DNA of 64,000 nucleotides from Strix aluco (GCF_031877795.1 NW_027436638.1:620001-684000), one strand, 5' to 3'; numbered from the stretch's first letter, positions 42,809-57,222 are shown. A program made the numbers and translations. Notes: generated from the sequence alone by a model not told the origin.

Positions 42809-45800
42809 CTGAAAAAGAAAAGATGAAGCATAGGAGAATGACAAGTAATGGGCTGAGAAGTTTGGAAAAGATGAGGAGCGTTACAGAACAAAGTTATTAC
42901 AATTCTGTAGTTTATGTGAGTATCCTTTAGGATTTCTCGCATATCTGTGTTTGTACATGTGATTATGCATAGTCAGTCATTTTTGCCTTGATGACTGGCA
43001 AACAAATGTATGGGACAGAATCAACATCCCATACAAATATGAAAGTGCTTCCAATGACATTAAAATTGTTCTAACACACCTATTACGTATTCTCTCAGCT
43101 ACAGGTAAAACTTGAGTGAGAGAATAGAAAGCAAGAGCGAGAGAGGAACAAAAATGAACAGTGGGAAAGATGAGCGTGGTGTTCATGCAACTGCTTGTAA
43201 ATAAGGCAGTTCAGGGGCTGCCTGCAGGAATATATGGCCTGGGATGGGTGTTCCAGGGTGTGGGGAAATACAGGTTTTGAGCGGCTGAATACAGAGTTTA
43301 TTCTCAGGTACATCAAGTCTACTAAAATACAAACGGTTTCCAGGTGGTATAAATGTAATTTACTCTTTTTTTTTTTTCTTTATGTTTTCTTTATGCTGTG
43401 AGAAAAGAAGAAAATGGCAATTGTGCAAATAAGCCCACAGTCTGTGGGAGCTCACAATTCTTACTGTATATCTAGCAGTCACATTTATGTCTTTACTGTA
43501 CTTTCACCTACCAGGTTCTTCTTAGATAATGTATATTTAGTCTTTTTCTATTAATAAATTTCATTTTAGTCTGAAAGATCTTTCTTTTGCTTGCTGTCTG
43601 CAGCAATGTAATGAAAGGGAGGTGCTCAGAGGGAAGGCTGTGAAAATTTGACATGTACTGTGTTACTGTCTTCTGAGATGATTGAAAATTGATGCAGTAG
43701 GAATTTGTTGCCAGGTAAGTTTTCCATCTTTGGAGCACTCTCTTTTCCCTGAGGAGCTCTTGGTAACCCCTTTCTGGGATGGCTCAGTCCACTCTTCGAA
43801 GAGAAGTTTCTAGGCGGTGTTCTTTGCTATTTTGTACGGGAATATTTAATTATTTCAGGTATTTAGGAAATAATACTACTTTCTGCAAGGTTGCTTTTAA
43901 TTATGCTCTCATCTGCCAAACTTCAGGAATATTTAATCCTAGTGTGAAACCAGGGACAAGCGTGAGCCCAAAAAGTCATTCTTTAATGCTTAGTGTTACA
44001 TGATTTGCTGTATCACCTGAGCAAATGACCAGCACTTAAAGAGATGAAAGAGTTACACAGCTAAAATCATGCACATCTTGAGAAATAAAAGAAGTCTGGT
44101 CATTTCAACATGGCCGTGAAAATAGTGTGCCATTTTAAGATAACTGAGATAACAGAAAACTGGGTGGGGAAAAAAAAAATGTTCAGTTACAACTGTTGGG
44201 GGGAAGTGGAGGGAAGAATGGTGGTCTTCGCATGCCTGTAAATTTGCCAGGTAGTCCCCATAAGTGCAAGTATGCTTTTTGTTAAACTCCTGGTTCCTTC
44301 CCTTGATGGATGACCAGCAGGTTCTTAATGTTTCTGGGGACTGTTGCGTAAAGTATATGGATGATGACACTGAATGCGCTCTACAGTCTGGGTAAATACA
44401 ATTTGTTGCAATGATCCTAGAAAGCAGTGGGTATTGTTGAGCAGAACTTTTTGTTCATAAATCATCATCATCAGCTTGAGTTAGGTTTTGGTGGTTGGTG
44501 TACTGTAACTGTGTCACTTCAGTGTGATGCTGCTGAAATGCAGATTCTTGTATAAACTTGAGGCTTATGCAGGGCTTTCTAGCGGGCATGAGATCTTTCC
44601 ACATGTGCCATACTGTATGAAGTGGACTCTGCTGTGTCGCTCTACATTCTCTAACCTTTCTTTTGCATGTGGTCCTCCTGGCTATGCTATGTATTTCAAG
44701 GTCACCTGCCTGAGGAGCATAGTAAGAGAAGAGCTCAGTTCTGAAGCTCAGGGCTGTGATTTTCTAGCAGCAAAACTACAGTGATCTTGCTGCTGTGAGA
44801 ATTGTCCTCGATGCGGCATCCACGTGTGCAGCAGTATCTATGAATTGTCTGCTTTTGCTTTAGGGTTTCTTTCACTGCTCATAATTTCTTGAGGCAAAAA
44901 ACCAGGAAGTAAAATTAATTTTTTGAAACATAAATAATGTGATTAGGCGTTTAGATGTTTCTGTGGTGTGTGATCTGTACCCCTAGTTAGTCAAGCCTGC
45001 AGGAAGCACCTACTGGCCAAATACTTGGTTCCTAACTGTGCTGTGCAAATCTTGTTATCATGTAACGGTCTGAGGTAGAATGTCGCTTCTGAGTGAAGGT
45101 CCCTCAGAAAGGCTGGGTCTAAAGTGATAACATAGACACAGATCTGAAACTGTTACTCTGCAGCATAGTAGTTGTACTCTCAGGTGCCTCAAATACTACA
45201 TTCAACAGTAGCATGTTTCTATCATTATTTTCACCTGTAAGAAAAACAGAATGGGAAAAGCAAAAGCAGTTAAAATGATCTAAAATATTTCCAGACTGGA
45301 AAGGTAAAATGAGACTCCCCGCCTGGGAACACCTCTTTTCAAAGACTGTTTCCCTGAGGAGAAGGTGTGGTGAGGGCTCTGCAGTTCAGGAGGGAACAGA
45401 AATGCCTTTTGGAAACTGTGTAGGATGATGGAGAAGTAGGGTTGTGTCATCACTGTGTTTTAAGAGACAAAAAATAGCTATTTAGCGATTTTGAATAGAA
45501 GTTGTTGTTCCTCTCCCCTGAGTTGGCCATGAGGAAGCATAACAAGCCTACTGCACCCTTTTTTCTTAATTTAAAGCCGTTGCAGAGCACTGCAGAGAGG
45601 CTTTGGCTCTGGAGAGCTGGAATAAAGCACATGCTAGCGAAGGTTTGCTCTAGGGCCTTGTTCGAGCCCGTTCCTGTGACTGCCCTGACCCCTAGTGACT
45701 GCAGAAACAGTTAAATAATTAACAGATTCAATTGTTTTAAAAAAGTATATATCTTTACATAACATCTTGCTTTACAAGGGAGCTTTTATCAGCAAGTGTC

Positions 45801-47719
45801 TTCATTAGGAGGAAATTGTCAACATCCTTCTATTTTAAGCAATCTCTAAGTTCCCAGAGAAGTTTTGCTCAGTTTTTATTTTACAACAACCAATTTCTTT
45901 CTCATTTGAGTGTTGACTTGAGATGGATTTTGCTACCTTAATTAGGAAATAGCTTCATTAAAATATCAGTGCTGCTAAGATGTTGGGAGTTGATGGTTTA
46001 AATTTAGCCATATAAATTTGTTCAGGAATGCTGGATCTCAGGCTGGAAGCTTTGCAAACTTTTAATACAATACAGGTGGTACCACTGTTAATCTGTTCGA
46101 GATCTGATATGATGCACCTACAGGAGATGTCTGATGATCTTGAGAAGTACCATCTGGAAAAACATTAGTATGTTTTAACAGGTGTAAGGTGAAAGCAACA
46201 AATCCTTTCTTTCCCTTGGGCCTTTCAATTCAGCAGCAGACGATGTATGTGCACACGTAATACCAAGGCAAGTTCAGCTCTCCTTCAGTAGCCCTCCGCC
46301 TTGGATCTTTGGCTCGTTATCTCAGGACTTATTTTCAAGTAGTGTTAGTTTCAACCAGTGTGGGGGATTTGTCATGCAGGGAGTATGTGAAAACACAGAA
46401 ATACAGTCTTTAGGGCCCCGCTGCATGAATGTAGAATATCCTCAATTTTCTTTGACTCCCCTTTGGGGCCCTAATGACAGAGACAACCAGACAGAAGATG
46501 ATTAAGAAACATAGTAGGGGATGCACCCATGATCTATAAAGCACACGTATGTTTTTAATATTTTTATGGATCTTAGTGCTGTTGAGGCTGTGAAAAGGAA
46601 ATGTTAGATAAGGATTTGATTACACAAAGCACCGTTCCCTGTGTGTTCCCCTGATTTCAGTCAAGAGCAGTTCACACCTCACAGGAACTGCTAATATCTC
46701 ATTGACCCATGTATTTATTGTACAGTGATGAGGTATTTCTTACTAACTATGACTTTCTGGACTGAGCAATTGATGACTCAAGAGAACAAGATTTGTAATT
46801 TCTCTGCAGGAAGCTCCAGTGAAGAGGGAGGAGATAATGTACTGAGGTTGTGGTTCCACAACAATCCAGGACCAGCCAAGTGTCGCCCCCATGGCCGTGT
46901 CCTTCTCCTCCTGCTTTTGTCTGTCTTTCCCTTGAGCTGGGCCTCTCACTCAGCCCGATCCTGTGCTGGGCATATCGGCATGTCAAGATGCTAGAAGATT
47001 ATTTTCTTTTGGCTTTGGCTTGTTGGGGTGGCTTTTTGGGGTGGGGAGGTGGGTGAAATTGCATCGGGAGGTGCTAGTTCTTTATGATCCCAGTTTGGAA
47101 AGGCACTCGGATTGTGTAAAGCATCTCTTCAGGTGCTGGTTTTCTGAGATCGCATTTAAAAGGAAAGGAGGACAGTGTAGATAATCCTACAACCATTCAG
47201 ATGCTGGGAGCCCCAAGTTGTGCAGCACTGAATGGGCCTGCGACTATGGCCCAAGCACACCCTGCACCTCCCGTCCATGGAAAAGTCACCCCGTTTTGGT
47301 CATTGGAGCTCTTACAGGACTTTCCCAAAGAAGCCAACTCTATTCCTCATTTCCACTGTCAGACAAAAAGGACGTTCACCTGAGAACCTGTCGCTGCGCT
47401 CTTAGGTAACGGCTAGGCCAGGCCTTATCTAACTGGACACAGTATCCCTCTGAGTACGATTTTAAATTGCCTCAGGCAGACAACGTAGACCGTGTTGCCG
47501 CAAGGCATCGGGTACTACAATTTGAAACTGCGATGTCTAGTTAGAGGGGAGGCAAGACGCTTAGTCCTTGATTTCAAAAAGGTGTTTCTTGTCTGTTTTT
47601 TTACATTTTCTAACTCTCAGCTAAACCAGATACTCTAGATTTTTCTGTTCTTCTCTCAGTTAAGGAAAGTGAGGCCTAACTGCATGCATGTTTACAATCA
47701 CTATAGCCTCTATAAATTT

Positions 47720-48091
47720 CACAGAATCCCAGAATCGTTCAGGTTGAAAAAACCCCTTGGGATCATCGAGTCCAACCCTCAGCCTACTCTGCAAAGTTCT
47801 CCCCTACACCACATCCTGCAACATCGCATCCAAACGACCCTTAAACACATCCAGGGATGGTGACTCCACCACCTCCCTGGGCAGCCTATTCCACCGTCTG
47901 ACCACTCTTTCTGTGAAAAATTTTGTCCTAATGTCCAGTCTGAACCTCCCCTGTTGCACTTGAAAGCCATTCCCTCTTGTTCTATCGCTAATGACCTGTG
48001 AGAAGAGACCAGCACCAACCTCTCTACAAGACGTAGTTGTAGAGAGTGATGAGGTGTCCCCTTAGCCTTCTCCTCCTCGGACTAAAGAGTC
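47720..48091 (-). mobile_element. CR1 LINE 3' fragment, unit 2
   Basis: Duplicate of the element at 31089-31460, shifted by 16,631 bases. The third copy would lie beyond the window edge. Confidence 0.93.
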
Positions 48092-48215
48092 CCCATTCAA
48101 ATGATTAAAAATTAGGTTTCCAAATAGAAAAAAAATTACATCATGACCACCTGAGGTTTATGCAAGATACTCTCCATAAAGTAGGGTAGAGAGCTGTATG
48201 ACTGTATTTCTCCTA

Positions 48216-48276
48216 GAACGATAGAATCATTTCAGCTCGAAGGCACCCTGGAAGGTGTCTGATCCATCCCCGTGTT
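48216..48276 (-). mobile_element. Short CR1-like fragment, unit 2
   Basis: Same fragment as at 31585-31645, duplicated with the unit. Confidence 0.55.
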
Positions 48277-48618
48277 CTAGACAGTCACAATGAAGAAAAA
48301 GCTCCAAGGAAGAAAAACACTTTTACATTCACAGTTACAGGTGCCACCCAGGTAAGTGCTGGATCCCAGAGCTACAGAAAGAAGTTTGAAGGGCTCTCCT
48401 CGCAAACCGATGATGTTCTGAGAATGACCAAAGGTCAGGTAAATGCGAAAAGGGGAAAATGCCTGAGACAAAGATAGAAATCACATCTAGGTAACAGCTG
48501 GGTGTGAGGTTGGTTTCTTCAGAAGGCAATATGAAAGTATCCTTCTTCTCAGTCTTCCTCTCACTTTGATCTTGGTCTTTACCCAATCTTTGATAATGGA
48601 AAAAAGAAGTTAAGAAAG

Positions 48619-49191
48619 ATGAAACAGAAACCGAATGAGATATTAACTTGGAGCGAGGGTTATGTTTGTGTTTTCACAGATGCCAGCTCTCGCTGGGTTC
48701 CTGCTCGGTGTTTGGCCTGTGTTGGAACCTGTCTCAGGGTGAAGGATGGGTGGTCTCACAACCAAACGCCACCGGAAGCCCTGAAAATCCGTTCTCTACG
48801 TGCTTGGTAGAAATACCTGTGGATACATGGCCGAATCCACTGCAGTTTTGGCTTAGCAAACAAACTAATGCTACTTCTTTAGCTTTAAGTGGTCTTTTAA
48901 CTGATGCCGATAGTGTTAGACATGCTATGTTACAAAATAGAGCTGCCATTGATTTTTGCTTTTAGCACAAGGGCATGGATGTGAAGATCTTGAAGGAATG
49001 CCTTATCTGAATGGTTTGACTCCCTGGGAATTACAGGATGGTTAAAAGAATTGTTAAAAGGAGGAATCATTGTAATTATTGTGATTATTGTGTTTGCTAT
49101 TATTTTGCCATGCTAAATTTACCTGTATTGGACAATTGTTGCAAAAAGGCTTACAAGGAGTTTAGATTGCTTAAAAACAAAAAGAGGGATA
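48619..49191 (+). pseudogene. Endogenous retrovirus internal remnant, unit 2
   Basis: Copy of the remnant at 31988-32560 with the same breaks, so the insertion and its decay came before the 16.6-kb duplication. Confidence 0.75.
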
Positions 49192-49576
49192 TGTGGGGAT
49201 TCTAAAGGAGTCCCTGCGAGAAAATGGACCTGTGAGCAATCCTGCATATGAGCAAGACTGGTAAAGCCTCAGCGTCAGCAAGGACATAACCCGGAAAGAA
49301 TGAAGAAGAACACGGGAAGTTAAACAACTTCAGGGTGTGGGTTTGGGCAGAGAAGGAAGTTTGTACAATGTCAATGTGGCAGTTTTCATCCAATCAGAAG
49401 AAAGAGCTTAAGGAGCTTGTGCAAAGCTAACTGTCCAGTCAGAAAGAATTATACCACATTATATATATCACATTATATCATGTGATTCTCACTAGCATTA
49501 TAAAAGGCTTGCTTCACCGCAATAAAATTGACATTGCTTAATCATGTTGATTGTCGGCATGTCCGTATCTCCCACA
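49192..49576 (+). mobile_element. ERV 3' LTR (385 bp), unit 2
   Basis: Same LTR duplicated with the unit. A single G/A difference from unit 1 was noticed (32657 versus 49278 region, CGTCGGC versus CGTCAGC). Confidence 0.85.
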
Positions 49577-50408
49577 CCTGTGTCATTGTAGTCTTTAGTC
49601 TTTCACAGTGTTTCGTCTCCATTACTCACTGAGGTGTTATCGCCCATATATCATCCACCGTTCTGGCATTCTCACATGGCAGGCCACACCTGGGCATCTG
49701 CGTCACATCACCTCAGCATCGTTGTGTGTACTGTCAGGCTGTGTCTCTTGGTCTGGCATTAACTCTACCCTGTGTGGTACTCTTGCATCCTTAGGTCATG
49801 TTTGTGAGCATGTAGACGTGTGTGTTTGAGGTGGAGCTGCTTTGTGTGTTTGTAGCCATTCTGGATGGGGTGGAATGGTCCCAGAAGGGGATGATGATTT
49901 GTCGGTGAGCGTGGCCTGTTCGGGTGGAGATTGTGTAGGTTGGTTTTGGGGATAGGCAGTAGTTATCGGTAAGCAGGCTCTAGAGTTCCTTCTTTTGTCT
50001 TTTGCAGGTACAATAGGGCCACCGGGAATCCAGAAGCAAATGCTTCCATGAAGTTTTCCAGAGTGTACAAAATGAAGCAAAGAAGGACCAGGAGCAGTGC
50101 ACAGAGGGGAACATATTCCTCTTCTTCCAACTATGAGGGCCTCTTGTGTGGAATCATATGAAGTGGTTGTGATGGCTTGACGTGCATGATGATGCAGTTG
50201 GGGTGATCTGCCACTCCGGGAAGTGATGGTTAGATAGAGTAGATATTGAATGAGTGTTAGTTTTGGAAGGCATCTATCCTTGTATGTGAGGATGTTTTTC
50301 ATTTCAGGGTATATTGAATTTAGAGAAAGTTAATGTGTCTTTTAAAAATAAAGAAACTCTTGAGCAGGGGGATTTCTTTATCTCCCTGACCTGGTTTATT
50401 GTCGCTTA

Positions 50409-51281
50409 GTCCTGGCCGCTCTGTCAGGTGATGTTCATGGCCAGCGTTTGGGTGGAGGTTAGGCTCAGGCCGTGGCGTTTGCAGGCAGGGTGATTTTTAG
50501 AGGCCTTCAGGAACCACGTTCCGAGGAGTGCCACAGCAGTGGGTCAAGGAAGTGTTGTGGGGGTCAGGTGGCCGGGTGGGTTTCCTGAGAGCAGGGGGTG
50601 GTTAGTGGGGTAGCTGAATGAGTGGTGTGTTTAGTATGTGTCTGCCTGTGCATGAGTGTTTAATGTTTTTTTTTTTTCTTGCAGGTGGAGTTGAATTTTT
50701 TGAGTAGTTAGGGGGAAAAAAAAAAACAAAAAACAAAAAACGAAACAAAAACAGCTGGGGAATTCTTTTTTTTTTTTTCCCCCAGCTGGGTTTTTTTCCC
50801 CGGTCCTGGCCACTCTGCGAGGCGACAATCATCGCCAATGTTTGGACACGGAGAGGTCTAGGGCCGGGGTTTTTGCAGGCAGGGTGATTTTGGAGGCCTC
50901 CAGGAACAGTGTTCCCAAGGAGCCATGCAGCCATGGGGTGAGGGACATGTCGTGGTGGTCCTGTACTGGGATGGCTTTGAGAGCAGGGGGTGGTTAGTGG
51001 GGTAGCTGAATGTGTGGTGTGTTTAAAACGTGTTTGCCTGTGCATGGCTGTTTAATGTAATGTAGGGGTTTTTCTGTTGTTGCAGGTGGAGTGTTTTGAG
51101 TAGTCAGAAAAAAACCAAAAAAACAACCCAGCTGGGGGATTTATTTTTCACCCTGGTCCTGGCCACTCTGCAAGGTGATGATTGTTACCAGTGTTTGGAT
51201 GCGGAGCAGTCTAGGGATGGAGTTTTTGGCAGGCAGGGTGATTTTTGAGGTCCTTGGGAATGGTGTTCCTGGACTCACGTA
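50409..51281 (+). repeat. Subtelomere-like tandem repeat, unit 2
   Basis: Copy of the 33778-34650 array, shifted by 16,631 bases, with the same truncated third unit. Confidence 0.92.
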
Positions 51282-51445
51282 TGTCATAGTAGTCTCTAAA
51301 CAGTTATGAATGTAGTTAGTATGCCCTACATACAGACATGATCCTAATGGGCATGTGTGAAATGACCATAAATGCTGAGAGGGGTAATAGTGGTAGGTAA
51401 AGCACTTGTAATGGTTTTGGGGTTTTTGAATTCCATAAGTTTTTG

Positions 51446-51691
51446 TGTAGTGTAGGTTCAATAAAGGTGTATTTGCTGTTGGTTCCAAGGTTTAATAAGG
51501 ATGTAAAAGGTGGTTTGTAATGTGGGTTTAGTGAAGGTGTACTTGCAGTGCTTGTAAGGTTTCCAAAGTAAATAAAAGCTTTGTGCAAGGTAGGCTCAAT
51601 GAAGCTGTATTTGCTCTTGGTTCTAACTTTATTAAATAAGTAAAAGCTGTTCTGTAATGCAGTTCTAACAAAGGTGTATTTGTTGGGGTTG
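51446..51691 (-). repeat. About 69-bp tandem repeat, unit 2
   Basis: Same repeat and same open frame (51900-51316) as in unit 1, identical in translation. Confidence 0.8.
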
Positions 51692-51861
51692 GCTCTTGTG
51701 TGGTTTCTCTGGATGTGTAAGTTTGTCTCTATGTGTTTGCCGTTTGTCTCTCTCGCCATGTGTCTGACTTTGTCTCTCTGATTTTGTCTCTCTGTGTCTC
51801 TCTCGGACTTGGACTTTGTGTCTGTATTTCTCTCTTTGTCTCTGTTAGTTAATTGGTAATT

Positions 51862-51955
51862 AGCAGTACTAGAACATGGCTGTTGCCAGGGAGTAATCAT
51901 TAAAAAAAAATTTAAACTACATTACTCCCTGGTAATTTGGCCATGTTCTACTGCT
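51862..51955. repeat. Inverted repeat with 35-36-bp arms, unit 2
   Basis: Copy of 35231-35324 at an offset of 16,631 bases. Confidence 0.9.
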
Positions 51956-52371
51956 GCACCACACTTACTATTTTTATTCTTTTACTGTATAATATTAATA
52001 CACCACACACCTGACACCAATGAATAAACCCCTACCCCCCCATAACACCCACCACCACACAACAACATAACATCCTCCACCTACACTCACTCCATCACAA
52101 CCTATACCAATAACAACAAGTAGGTGTGGCTATGGTTAGTAGGTGGGGCTGGGGGTAGGGTTAGGATTACTGGGGTTAGGGCCAGGGGTGGGACTAGGGT
52201 TACTAGGCAGAGCTGGAGATGGGGCTACAGTCACTAGATGTGGCTGGGGGCTGGGTCAAGGGTTACTAGGTGGGGCTGGGGGCTGGGTGAAGGGTTACTA
52301 GGTGGGGCTGGGGGTGGGGTTAGGGTTACTAGGCAGGGCGAGGGGTGTGGTTACGGTTAGAGGGTGGACTC

Positions 52372-55300
52372 AGCGGCAGGATTAGGGGTTGGGGTTAGGG
52401 GTTACGAGTTGGGGGTAGGGCAGTTAGGGTTAGGGCAATAAGGGTTAGGCATTATGGTGATTAGGGTTGGGGTTAGGGGTTTGAGTTAGGGTTAGGGTTA
52501 GTGTGTCGGATGAGGGCTAGGGTGTCAGGTTAGGGGTTAGGGTGAGGGTTAGGGTTGGGGTTAGATTTACATGTTAGGGTTAGGGGAGGGTTAGGGTTAG
52601 GATTAGGGTTAGGATAGGGGAAGGGGTTAGGGTTAGTGGTTAAGATTAGGGTGAGGGTTAGGGGTTATGGTTAGGGTTAGGTTTTAATGTTGGGGGTTAA
52701 GGGTTGGGGTTAGGGTTAAGGTTATGGGTTTGGGTTAGTGTTTAGGGGTAGGTCTTAGGTGTTGGGGGTTGGGTTAGGATTGAGGGTGAGGGTGAGTTAG
52801 GGGTAGGTTTAGGGGTTAGGGTTGGGTTAGGTTTCAGATTAGGGTTAGATTTACATGTTAGGGTTAGGGTCAAGGGAAGGTTAGGGATTAGGATTAGGGT
52901 AGGGTAGGGGAAGGAGTTAGGGTTAGGGATTAGGGTGAGAGTTAAGGTTAGGGTTAGTGGTTAGGGGTAGGGTTTAGGTGTTAGGGCTTTGGGTTTAGAG
53001 TTTAGGGTTAGGTCTTGGGGTTAGGGTTAGGAGTTAGGGGACAGTGTTATGGACGGGGTTAGGGGTTAGGTCTAGGTGTTGGAGGTTAGGGATAGGGTTA
53101 GGGGTTAGAGGTTAGGGTTAGGGGTTAGGGTTAGGTTTTAGGGGTTAAGGGTTGGTGTTAGGGGTTAGGGGTGTTAGGGTTAGGGCTGGGGGTTAAGGGT
53201 TAGGGATTAGAGTTAGGGGTTAGGGTTAGGGTTTGGGCTTAGAGGTTAGGTTTAGGGATTAGGGTTATGCATTAGGGTTAGGGTTATTGTTAGGGGTTAG
53301 GTATTGGGATTAGGGGTTGGGGATAGGGGTTAGGGCTGGGGGTAAGGGATTAGGTTTAGGGGGTAGGGTTAGGAGTTAGTGTTAGGGGTTAGGGTTTAGG
53401 GGTACGCATTAGGGGTTAGGGGTAGCGGGTTAGGGGTAGGAGTTAGGGTTTTGGGTTTAGAGTTTAGGATTAGGGTTTAAGGGGAGGGGTTAGGGTTTAG
53501 GGTTAGCGATTAGGGGTTTGGGGTTAGGGTAAGGGGTTAGAGGTTAGGGTAAGGTTGTAGGGCTTGGGGGTTAGGGTTAGCGGTTGGGGGTTGGGCTTAG
53601 GGCTTGGGCTTAGGGTTAGTGATTAGCGGTTGGGTTTAGGGTTAGTGATTAGGGGTTGGGTTCAGGGGTTAGTGTTAGGCTTTAGGGGTTGGGGTTAGTG
53701 ATTAGGGGTAGGGCTTAGGGGTTGGGGTTAGTGATTGGGGGTAGGGCTTAGGGGTTGGTGTTGGGGGTAGGGTTTAGGGGCTGGGGTTAGGGTTAGTGAT
53801 TAGGGGTAGGGCTTAGGGGTTGGCATTAGGACTTAGGGGTTGGGGTTAGGATTAGTGATTAGAGGTTGGGGTTAGGGTTAGTGATTAGGGGTAGGTCTTA
53901 GGGGTTGGGGTTAGTGATTAGGGGTAGGGCTTAGGGGCGGGGGGTAGGGTTAGTGATTAGGGGTTGGGGTTAGGGTTAGTGATTAGGGGTAGGGCTTAGG
54001 GGTTTGGGTTGGGGTTAGTAGGGGTAGGGCTTGGGGGTTGGGGTTAAGGTTTGGGGTTAGGGTTGGGGGTTAGGGTTGGGACGTTGAGGCTTAGAGGTTG
54101 GGGTTTAGGGGTTGGGGGTTGGGATTAGGGTTAGTGATTAGCGGTTGGGTTTAGGGTTAGTGATTAGGGGTTGGGTTCAGGGGTTAGTGTTAGGCTTTAG
54201 GGGTTGGGGTTAGTGATTAGGGGTAGGGCTTAGGGGTTGGGGTTAGTGATTGGGGGTAGGGCTTAGGGGTTGGGGTTGGGGGTAGGGTTTAGGGGCTGGG
54301 GTTGGGGTTAGTGATTAGGGGTAGGGCTTAGGGGTGGGGGGTAGGGTTAGTGATTAGGGGTTGGGGTTAGGGTTAGTGATTAGGGGTAGGGCTTAGGGGT
54401 TTGGGTTGGGGTTAGTAGGGGTAGGGCTTGGGGGTTGGGGTTAAGGTTTGGGGTTAGGGTTGGGGGTTAGGGTTGGGACGTTGGGGCTTAGAGGTTGGGG
54501 TTTAGGGGTTGGGGGTTGGGATTAGGGTTAGTGATTAGGGGTTGGGGTTAGGATTAGTGATTAGGGGTTAGGGCTTAGGGGTTGGGGTTAGTTGTTGGTG
54601 TTAGGGATTGGGGTTAGGGTTATGGGTTATGGTTAGGGGTTAGGGTTATGAGTTAGTGTTTAGTGGTTAGGAGTTAGGTGTTAGGGTTAAGGATTAGTGG
54701 TTAGGTCTTTGGGTTAGGGTTAGGTTTAGTGTTGGGGTTAGGGTTTAGTGTTAGGGCTTGGGGTTAGTGGTTAGGGTTAGGCATTATGGTTAAGGGTTAG
54801 TGTTATGGTTAGTGTTAGGGGGTAGGATTTGAGTTAGGGGTAAGGGTTAGGGGTTACTGTTGCAGGTTATGGGTTAGGTTTAGGGGTTAGGGGTTGGAGT
54901 TAGGGGTTATGGTTAGTGGTTATTGGTTAGGGCTTAAGTGTTAGGGCTTTGGGTTTAGAGTTTAGGGTTAGGTCTTAGGTTTACGACCTGGGGTTAGGGA
55001 TTTGGGGTTAGGCGTAAGGATTAGGTCTTAGGTTTAGGGTTTAGGGGTCAGAGTTAGCGGTTAGGGTTAGGCGTTAGAGGTTAATGTTAGGGGTTAGGGT
55101 TTAGAGGTTAGGGTTATGGTTTAGGGTTAGGATTTACTGTTATGGTTTAAGGGTTAGGGGTTAGGGTTTGGGGTTAACGGTTAGGTTTAGGACTTGGGGT
55201 TAGGGTTTAGGGTTAGGGCTTAGGGCTAGGGCTTAGGAGTGAGGTGCTAGGGCTTAGGAGTGAGGGGTTAGGGGGTTAGGGTTTGGGATTAGGGCTTGGG

Positions 55301-56224
55301 TTTAGGGCTTGGTCATATGGTTAGGGACTAGACTTAGGTTTAGGGCTTAGTGTTAGGGTTTAGAGGTTAGGGGTTAGGGCTTGGGGTTTAGTGGTTAGGG
55401 CTTGGGCGTTGGGGGTTAGGGTTTGGGGTTAGGGCTAGTTCTTATGGTTAGGACTTGTGGTTAGGGACTAGATTTAGGGTTAGGGCTTGTGGTTAGGGAC
55501 TAGATTGAGGGTTAGGGCTTAGTTTTAGGGGTTAAGGATTAGGGTTATTGTTATGGGTTAGCGCTTAGGGTTAGGGTTTAGGTTTAAGGGTTAGGTTTAG
55601 GGGTTAGGGTTAGGGGTTAGGGTTATGGTTAGTGGTTAGCTTTAGGGATATGGTTAGGGATAGGTGTTAGGCTTAGGGGTTTGGGTTATAGGTTAGTGTT
55701 AGATTTAGGGTTAGGGCTTGGGGTAAAGGGTTAGGTTTCGGGGGTAGGGTTAGGGGTTAGTGTTAGAGGTTAGAAGTTAGGGTTATGGGTTAGTGTTTAG
55801 GGGTTAGGAGTTAGGACTTAGGGTTAGGTTTAGGGCTTAGGGTTAGGGGTTATGGGTAGGGGTTAGTGGTTAGGGTTTGGGATTAAGGGTTAGTGTTAGG
55901 GTTAGGGTTTAGGGTTTGGGGTTAGGGATTAGGGTTAGGGGTTATGGTTAGGGTTAGTGTAGGGGTTAGAGCTCGGGGTTAGGGGTAGGTGTTAAAGTTT
56001 AGGGGGTAGTGTTAGGGTTTAGGGCTTAGGGTTAGTTCTTAGGTTTAGGGGTTAGGCTTAGGGCTTGTGTTATGGGTTAGCTTTAGGGTTAGGGTTTGGC
56101 ACTAAATGTTAGGGTTTAGGTTTAGGATTCAGGGTTATGGATTAAGGTTCGGGGTAAGGGTTAGTGGTTAGGGATTAGGGTTAGGTGTTAGGGGTTAGAG
56201 TTAGGAGTTAGGCTTATGGGTTAG
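52372..56224 (+). repeat. Degenerate telomere-like array, unit 2
   Basis: Copy of 35741-39600, with the same irregular variants in the same order. It is 7 bases shorter (one repeat-length deletion near 52763 relative to unit 1 near 36133), plus scattered single changes. Confidence 0.95.
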
Positions 56225-56567
56225 TGTCCCGATCCAATATCGGGGCGGGTTCTTAAACGATCCCAAGAGCGAGATTAAGACACAAACGAGGTCAAATGCT
56301 GTATAACCTTGTGAGCTTTATTTCCCGTAACAATCAGTAATAGCGATAGGACAGAGAGAAAAGGAAAGAGAAAGTCAGAATCCCTAAGCCAGAAAACGGT
56401 AGAGATGCAGCTAATTACCGCCACCACCAGGGATCCAACGATGTTGCGTAGACTCGGCCTCGGTGCAGGTGGTGGTGCTCCAAGCTCCGCCGAGGTCCCA
56501 GCTCCAGGTAACAGGTGTCGAAGCAGGTTGCAAAGACGGTGGCACCAAGAGAGGCGTACGCAGTCCT

Positions 56568-57113
56568 TTAGTCCCCACGATTTCCCCGAAGAGTCCGCCC
56601 ATTTCCACGGAGCTCATTGTAATATGTGCCGCCCCGTGGTCCTCCATACGCGCATGCCCAGGTGTTCTGGCGGGGGGGGTCGACCTGCAGTGCCTTCAGC
56701 CTTTGCACGTCTTCCTCGTCCCGCACCCAGCTCGCGCGCAGGTACAGCTTGGCAGGCACTGCCAAGGCTGTCATTGTTCTCACTTTGAGCGGATGTCGTG
56801 GTTTTTTCGGGGACTCTGTAGCGTACTCCTTCAGAACAACAGGATGCTGGGGGTGGGAAGTGGTGGTCGCGGAGCAGCAATATTGAGACAAACAATGTCT
56901 AACACAGTTCCTTACACCACCCCGTGGCTCAACATTGCTCTCTTCGTGGTGGTGATAAAGATAACAGTACAGAGAGAGAGAGAGGAAGACCAGAAAAGCG
57001 CAAAATACAATAACAAACGAGATTTCCAGCAAATTTTCTTTCCATAAACATGTCTTTAACAATATCTTTAACAGGTATAAGCATTTTTTAACTAACAAAC
57101 ATATCAATAACAA
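56568..57113 (-). CDS. Membrane-segment ORF C, unit 2
   Basis: Identical in translation to the frame at 39944-40489. Confidence 0.25.
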   Translation of the reverse strand: MLLICLLVKKCLYLLKILLKTCLWKENLLEISFVIVFCAFLVFLSLSLYCYLYHHHEESNVEPRGGVRNCVRHCLSQYCCSATTTSHPQHPVVLKEYATESPKKPRHPLKVRTMTALAVPAKLYLRASWVRDEEDVQRLKALQVDPPRQNTWACAYGGPRGGTYYNELRGNGRTLRGNRGD

Positions 57114-57222
57114 ATATAAACATTTTTAACTGACAAACACATAACCAATAACATCTTTTAACACATATATCATGCTTACAACTAACCAATTTTATAAAGC
57201 CAAAGCATCTTATGAACTAATT